DNA of 8,189 nucleotides from Mycoplasmatota bacterium (GTDB lineage Bacteria; Bacillota_I; Bacilli_A; Izemoplasmatales; Hujiaoplasmataceae), in assembly GCA_023132365.1 (NCBI GenBank), contig JAGLYJ010000047.1, positions 1-8,189 of the forward strand, in the 5' to 3' direction. Below the pieces are notes generated by a model, which was not told where the DNA came from, did no database searches, and saw nothing but the letters and a program-made list of their open reading frames with translations. Shown one piece after another: positions 5,173 through 8,189 of the stretch (position 1 is its first letter; every line of letters begins with the position of its first letter). The position numbers and the translations under genes are program-made.

Positions 5173-7326
5173 ATGGTCAGAAAAATCGAGATGGAAAACT
5201 TAACCTGTTCAAACTGTATTTCTAAAATTGAAAGAAGAACTAATCGTTTATCATATGTTAACAGTGCTTCTTTTAATTACGCAAAGCAAATTCTTTTAGT
5301 TGATTTTAAAGAAGAGTATGAAGAAAAAGCAGCGTTAAAAGAAATCAAGCAAATTGTGGACATTTTAGAAGATAATATCATCACACATTATTATGAGGAT
5401 AAGGTTGTTGAAAAGAAAGTAAATTTCTTTAAAGAATATAAAATTGTACTATTAGGGATGTTATTGATTACAATAACATTTTTTGCCTATAGAATCTTCC
5501 CCGTTATTAATAATGTTTTTAATACAGATATTAAACTTCTTAATCCATTAATTAAGAATATATTATATTGGACCGGCTATGTATTATTAATATCAAAACT
5601 ATTATTTCAACAGCTAAAAGGAATAAAAAACTTTAATATTCTTAATGAAAATACATTAATGATAATTGCGACTATTGCGGCAATGTTAATTGGTAAATAT
5701 GAAGAGAGTGTTGGCGTTGTTGTTTTATATTCAGTTGGTGAATATTTACAGACTAGAGCTGTTCAGCATTCAAGAAATGAAATATCAGCTTTGGTTAACC
5801 TAAAAGTTGAATATGCAAATGTTTTAATAAACGGAAAACTAATAATTAAAGATCCTTCATTAATTAATGTTGGAGATGTCATAGTAATCAAAAACGGAGA
5901 AAGAATTCCGGTTGATGGTCGTGTTATCTCGGGTTCTACTTCTTTAAACACTTCGGAATTAACTGGCGAAACAAAATTAAAAACTGTTGATGAAGGCGAT
6001 GATATTCTAAGTGGTAATATCAATGTTGGTGATGTAATTCATATAGAAGCAACTAAGGAATATAAAAACTCTACTTTAGCCAAAATAATTGATTTGATTG
6101 AGAATTCAACAAATTCTAAATCAAAAAGAGAGATGTTTATAACTAAGTTCGCTAAAATATATACACCAATAGTTGTGGGATTAGCAGTATTATTAATTTT
6201 ATATGGTGTTATTTTTGACCCTACAAAAGTTGAGTTTTTGAATTCTAATATGACAACAAATGGGTATGTTTATCGAGCAGCTATTTTCTTAGTTATCTCA
6301 TGTCCATGTTCATTAGTTTTATCAGTTCCTTTATCTTATTACGCAGGAATTGGAACAGCTGCTAAACATGGGATTTTATTTAAAGGTTCTACTTTCCTGC
6401 ATCTAATTAATGAAGTAGAAACAATAGCCTTAGATAAGACCGGCACTCTTACATACGGTGACTTCTTTGTAAAAGAATGTTCAAGTGATGAAGCGCTAAG
6501 ATTAGCTGCTTCAATTGAAAAATTTTCGAATCATCCGATAGCTAGTGCTATTGTTGAACACAATAAATTACCAATTTCTAAAGTCAAAAACATTAAAGAA
6601 ATTCCAGGATATGGAATCTCTGGAGTTATAGATAAAAAAGTACTTCTTGCTGGTAGCCAAGCTTTCTTAAAAAAATATAACATTGAAATACCAGTTAAGA
6701 AGCTAGCAATTGGATCATACACATTTGTAGCTCTAGATGGAGAATTTATAGGCCATATAATTATTAAAGATGAACTAAAAGAAACATCAATGGAAACTGT
6801 TAGAGAATTTACAAAGCATTATGACACCGTGATGTTAACGGGCGATAATGAAGTTTCTGCTAGAGACATTGCCATGCAATTAGGCGGCATTGAATATTAC
6901 GCTGAACTTCTTCCAGAACAAAAGCTTGAAAAGTTTAATGAAATTAAAACAAACTCTGTATCATTATTTGTTGGTGATGGTATTAATGACGCTCCTTTAT
7001 TAAAGAATGCCGATATAGGAGTATCGCTTGGAGATGCTACAGACTTAGCAATTGAAGTTTCCGATATTATTATCATTAATAATGATATTAGATTACTTGA
7101 TAAAGCATTAAAAATCGGTAAAAAAACAAAAAGAATTTCTGGTGAAAATATTATATTCTCTTTAGTCGTTAAAGCAATTTTCCTTATAATGTCTACTGTC
7201 GGAATTATGTGGATGTGGTTATCAATATTCGCTGATGTTGGAGTAGCAATTCTATGTGTACTAAATGCTTTACGAATCATTTATCAAAAGAAATATTTAG
7301 AGAAAAAGCCAAAAGAAATATATTAA
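5173..7326 (+). CDS. P1B-type heavy-metal-transporting ATPase, Zn/Cd/Pb class (CadA/ZntA-like)
   Basis: This 717-aa inner-membrane pump should use ATP to export a divalent soft metal from the cytoplasm. An N-terminal HMA metal-binding domain (about 1-70) carries C12 and C15 in LTCSNC. About eight membrane segments follow: four at about 90-192, two at 330-395 and two at 660-705. TGE of the actuator domain is at 264-266. The transport motif CPC is at 377-379, followed by SLVLSVPLS as in CadA relatives. Phosphorylated D421 lies in DKTGTLT, the HP motif of P1B ATPases is at H454-P455, TGDN is at 556-559 and GDGIND at 601-606. In the last helix ADVGVA (687-692) has D688 in the DxG motif that marks Zn/Cd/Pb pumps; copper pumps have Asn/Tyr/Met motifs there instead. 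The ribosome binding site is weak (only GTTGG). The gene stands alone between its own promoter and terminator. Metal choice between Zn, Cd, Pb and Co cannot be fixed from the sequence. Confidence 0.93.
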   Translation: MVRKIEMENLTCSNCISKIERRTNRLSYVNSASFNYAKQILLVDFKEEYEEKAALKEIKQIVDILEDNIITHYYEDKVVEKKVNFFKEYKIVLLGMLLITITFFAYRIFPVINNVFNTDIKLLNPLIKNILYWTGYVLLISKLLFQQLKGIKNFNILNENTLMIIATIAAMLIGKYEESVGVVVLYSVGEYLQTRAVQHSRNEISALVNLKVEYANVLINGKLIIKDPSLINVGDVIVIKNGERIPVDGRVISGSTSLNTSELTGETKLKTVDEGDDILSGNINVGDVIHIEATKEYKNSTLAKIIDLIENSTNSKSKREMFITKFAKIYTPIVVGLAVLLILYGVIFDPTKVEFLNSNMTTNGYVYRAAIFLVISCPCSLVLSVPLSYYAGIGTAAKHGILFKGSTFLHLINEVETIALDKTGTLTYGDFFVKECSSDEALRLAASIEKFSNHPIASAIVEHNKLPISKVKNIKEIPGYGISGVIDKKVLLAGSQAFLKKYNIEIPVKKLAIGSYTFVALDGEFIGHIIIKDELKETSMETVREFTKHYDTVMLTGDNEVSARDIAMQLGGIEYYAELLPEQKLEKFNEIKTNSVSLFVGDGINDAPLLKNADIGVSLGDATDLAIEVSDIIIINNDIRLLDKALKIGKKTKRISGENIIFSLVVKAIFLIMSTVGIMWMWLSIFADVGVAILCVLNALRIIYQKKYLEKKPKEIY

Positions 7327-7331
7327 TATTT

Positions 7332-7363
7332 AAAAGTAGACAGCATACACTGTCTACTTTTTT
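7332..7363. terminator. Bidirectional intrinsic terminator between the ATPase gene and tyrS
   Basis: AAAAGTAGACAG (7332-7343) and CTGTCTACTTTT (7350-7361) form a perfect 12-bp stem with a 6-nt loop. On the plus strand it starts 5 nt after the ATPase stop and ends in TTTTTTATTTT, an excellent U-tract. On the minus strand the mirrored arm ends in CTTTTAAATATT, a weaker tail, 18 nt after the tyrS stop. One hairpin therefore probably ends both convergent genes. Confidence 0.88.
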
Positions 7364-7381
7364 ATTTTATTATCTTAATGT

Positions 7382-8189
7382 TTAGATATGCTTAATTAAT
7401 GCATATCTTTTTTTGCCTTTTCTAAGTACAGAGTATTTAAAACCAAAGGCATCATTTTTGTTTATTACAAAATCAAAATCAGTAACTTTGTCACCATTAA
7501 CTGATACAGCATTATTCTTGATCATCTCTCTTGCTTCTCTCTTTGATTTAACAAGTTGAGTATTAAGCAAAGCATCAATTAACATAATCTCATCATTTGT
7601 ATCATATGTTTGGAGTCCTTTAAAGCCCATTTCTATTTCATCAACTTGTAAATTTTTAATATTCCCACTAAATAATGCTTGAGATACATTAATTGCTTTT
7701 TGAAGTTCATCATCACCATGAACTGTCTTAGTGATTTCTTCTGCTAGCAATTTTTGTGCAGCTCTATTTTCAGGCATTTCTTTGACTTCAATTTCTAATT
7801 TATCAATCTCATCCTTAGATAAAAACGTAAATTGTTTAAGTCTTAAAATCACATCAGAATCGGCTGTATTTATCCAGTATTGATAGAATTCATAAGGCGA
7901 TGTTTTATCTTTATCTAACCAAAGTGTTCCTGTTTCTGTTTTACCGAATTTTGTCCCATCAGCTTTAGTTACTAATGGAAATGTAATTCCATATGCTTTA
8001 GCCTCTGCAGAATGAATTTTTCTGATTAATTCTAACCCCGCTGTAATATTACCCCATTGATCTTGTCCACCAATTTGAAGATTACAGTTATAGTTTTTAT
8101 ACAAATATTCAAAGTCCCATGCTTGTAATATTTGATATGCGAACTCAGTAAATGATATACCATTTTCAATTCTAGATTTTACAGAGTCC
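7382..8189 (-). CDS. tyrS: Tyrosyl-tRNA synthetase, C-terminal two thirds (5' end outside window)
   Basis: TyrRS is a class I aminoacyl-tRNA synthetase that charges tRNA-Tyr in the cytoplasm. The frame stays open to the window edge, giving 268 residues; the full protein should be about 410-420, so the N-terminal Rossmann half with the HIGH-type motif lies beyond 8189. Visible blocks are SVKSRIENGISFTEFAYQIL, the YLYKNYNC tyrosine-site segment, LQIGGQDQWGNIT, and the KMSKS-equivalent KFGKT at 7937-7951. A C-terminal S4-like RNA-binding domain ends the protein (about 7388-7585, LVKSKREAREMIKNNAVSVNG). An in-frame TTG at 8104 is only an internal leucine codon, because the conserved sequence continues upstream of it. 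The KFGKT form and the S4 tail are typical of the bacterial TyrS type. Any T-box leader would lie outside the window. Confidence 0.96.
   Translation of the reverse strand, partial: DSVKSRIENGISFTEFAYQILQAWDFEYLYKNYNCNLQIGGQDQWGNITAGLELIRKIHSAEAKAYGITFPLVTKADGTKFGKTETGTLWLDKDKTSPYEFYQYWINTADSDVILRLKQFTFLSKDEIDKLEIEVKEMPENRAAQKLLAEEITKTVHGDDELQKAINVSQALFSGNIKNLQVDEIEMGFKGLQTYDTNDEIMLIDALLNTQLVKSKREAREMIKNNAVSVNGDKVTDFDFVINKNDAFGFKYSVLRKGKKRYALIKHI

Noticed and set aside
5763..7280. Three minus-strand open frames (5763-6023, 6531-6722, 6897-7280) opposite the metal ATPase gene
   Set aside because: All lie antisense to conserved ATPase motifs, lack ribosome binding sites and look like reverse-strand translations of AT-rich coding DNA.
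1..8189. Mobile elements, CRISPR arrays, phage remnants, toxin-antitoxin or defence genes
   Set aside because: I found no transposase, integrase, direct-repeat array or small two-gene module. Every gene belongs to a known housekeeping or transport family with intact motifs.

Overview
The window is a compact, AT-rich, ordinary chromosomal segment from what looks like a low-GC Firmicutes or Acholeplasma/Izemoplasma/Erysipelotrichia-type bacterium. The taxonomic guess is inference from base composition, protein style and strong AGGAG ribosome binding sites. All 14 tryptophans I could check, spread over six genes, are encoded by TGG and no gene reads through a TGA. The organism therefore uses the standard bacterial code and not the UGA=Trp code of mycoplasmas.

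Layout. On the minus strand, reading right to left from about 5040, lies a tightly packed five-gene run. It holds a PepV-type M20 dipeptidase, trmB (tRNA m7G46 methyltransferase), an M42-family aminopeptidase, an ECF-type substrate-binding membrane protein (probably the pantothenate carrier PanT), and coaX (type III pantothenate kinase). The run ends in a clear intrinsic terminator at 457-487. Beyond it, the first 413 bases carry the 5' part of a gene for the 5'-nuclease domain of DNA polymerase I, still on the minus strand and cut off by the window edge. On the plus strand, divergent from pepV, is a single P1B-type heavy-metal ATPase of the Zn/Cd/Pb (CadA/ZntA) class. It has its own near-consensus promoter. 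It converges on tyrS (tyrosyl-tRNA synthetase, minus strand, N-terminal part outside the window), and a strong bidirectional terminator separates the two.

How the genes work together. PanT and CoaX form a logical pair: import of pantothenate followed by its ATP-dependent phosphorylation, the first step of coenzyme A synthesis. The two peptidases would finish the breakdown of imported or internal peptides to amino acids. TrmB and TyrRS are translation housekeeping. The metal ATPase is the one stress or homeostasis gene. A 7-bp-arm inverted repeat fills the gap between its -35 and -10 boxes, which suggests control by a repressor encoded elsewhere.

I see no mobile element, CRISPR array, tRNA, rRNA or recognisable riboswitch, and no new multi-gene system. 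No gene-free stretch exceeds 300 bases; the longest is 5037-5172, which holds the divergent promoters. The points most worth a second look are the operator-like dyad in the ATPase promoter and the CoaX active-site motif, which lacks the usual Arg after the catalytic Asp.
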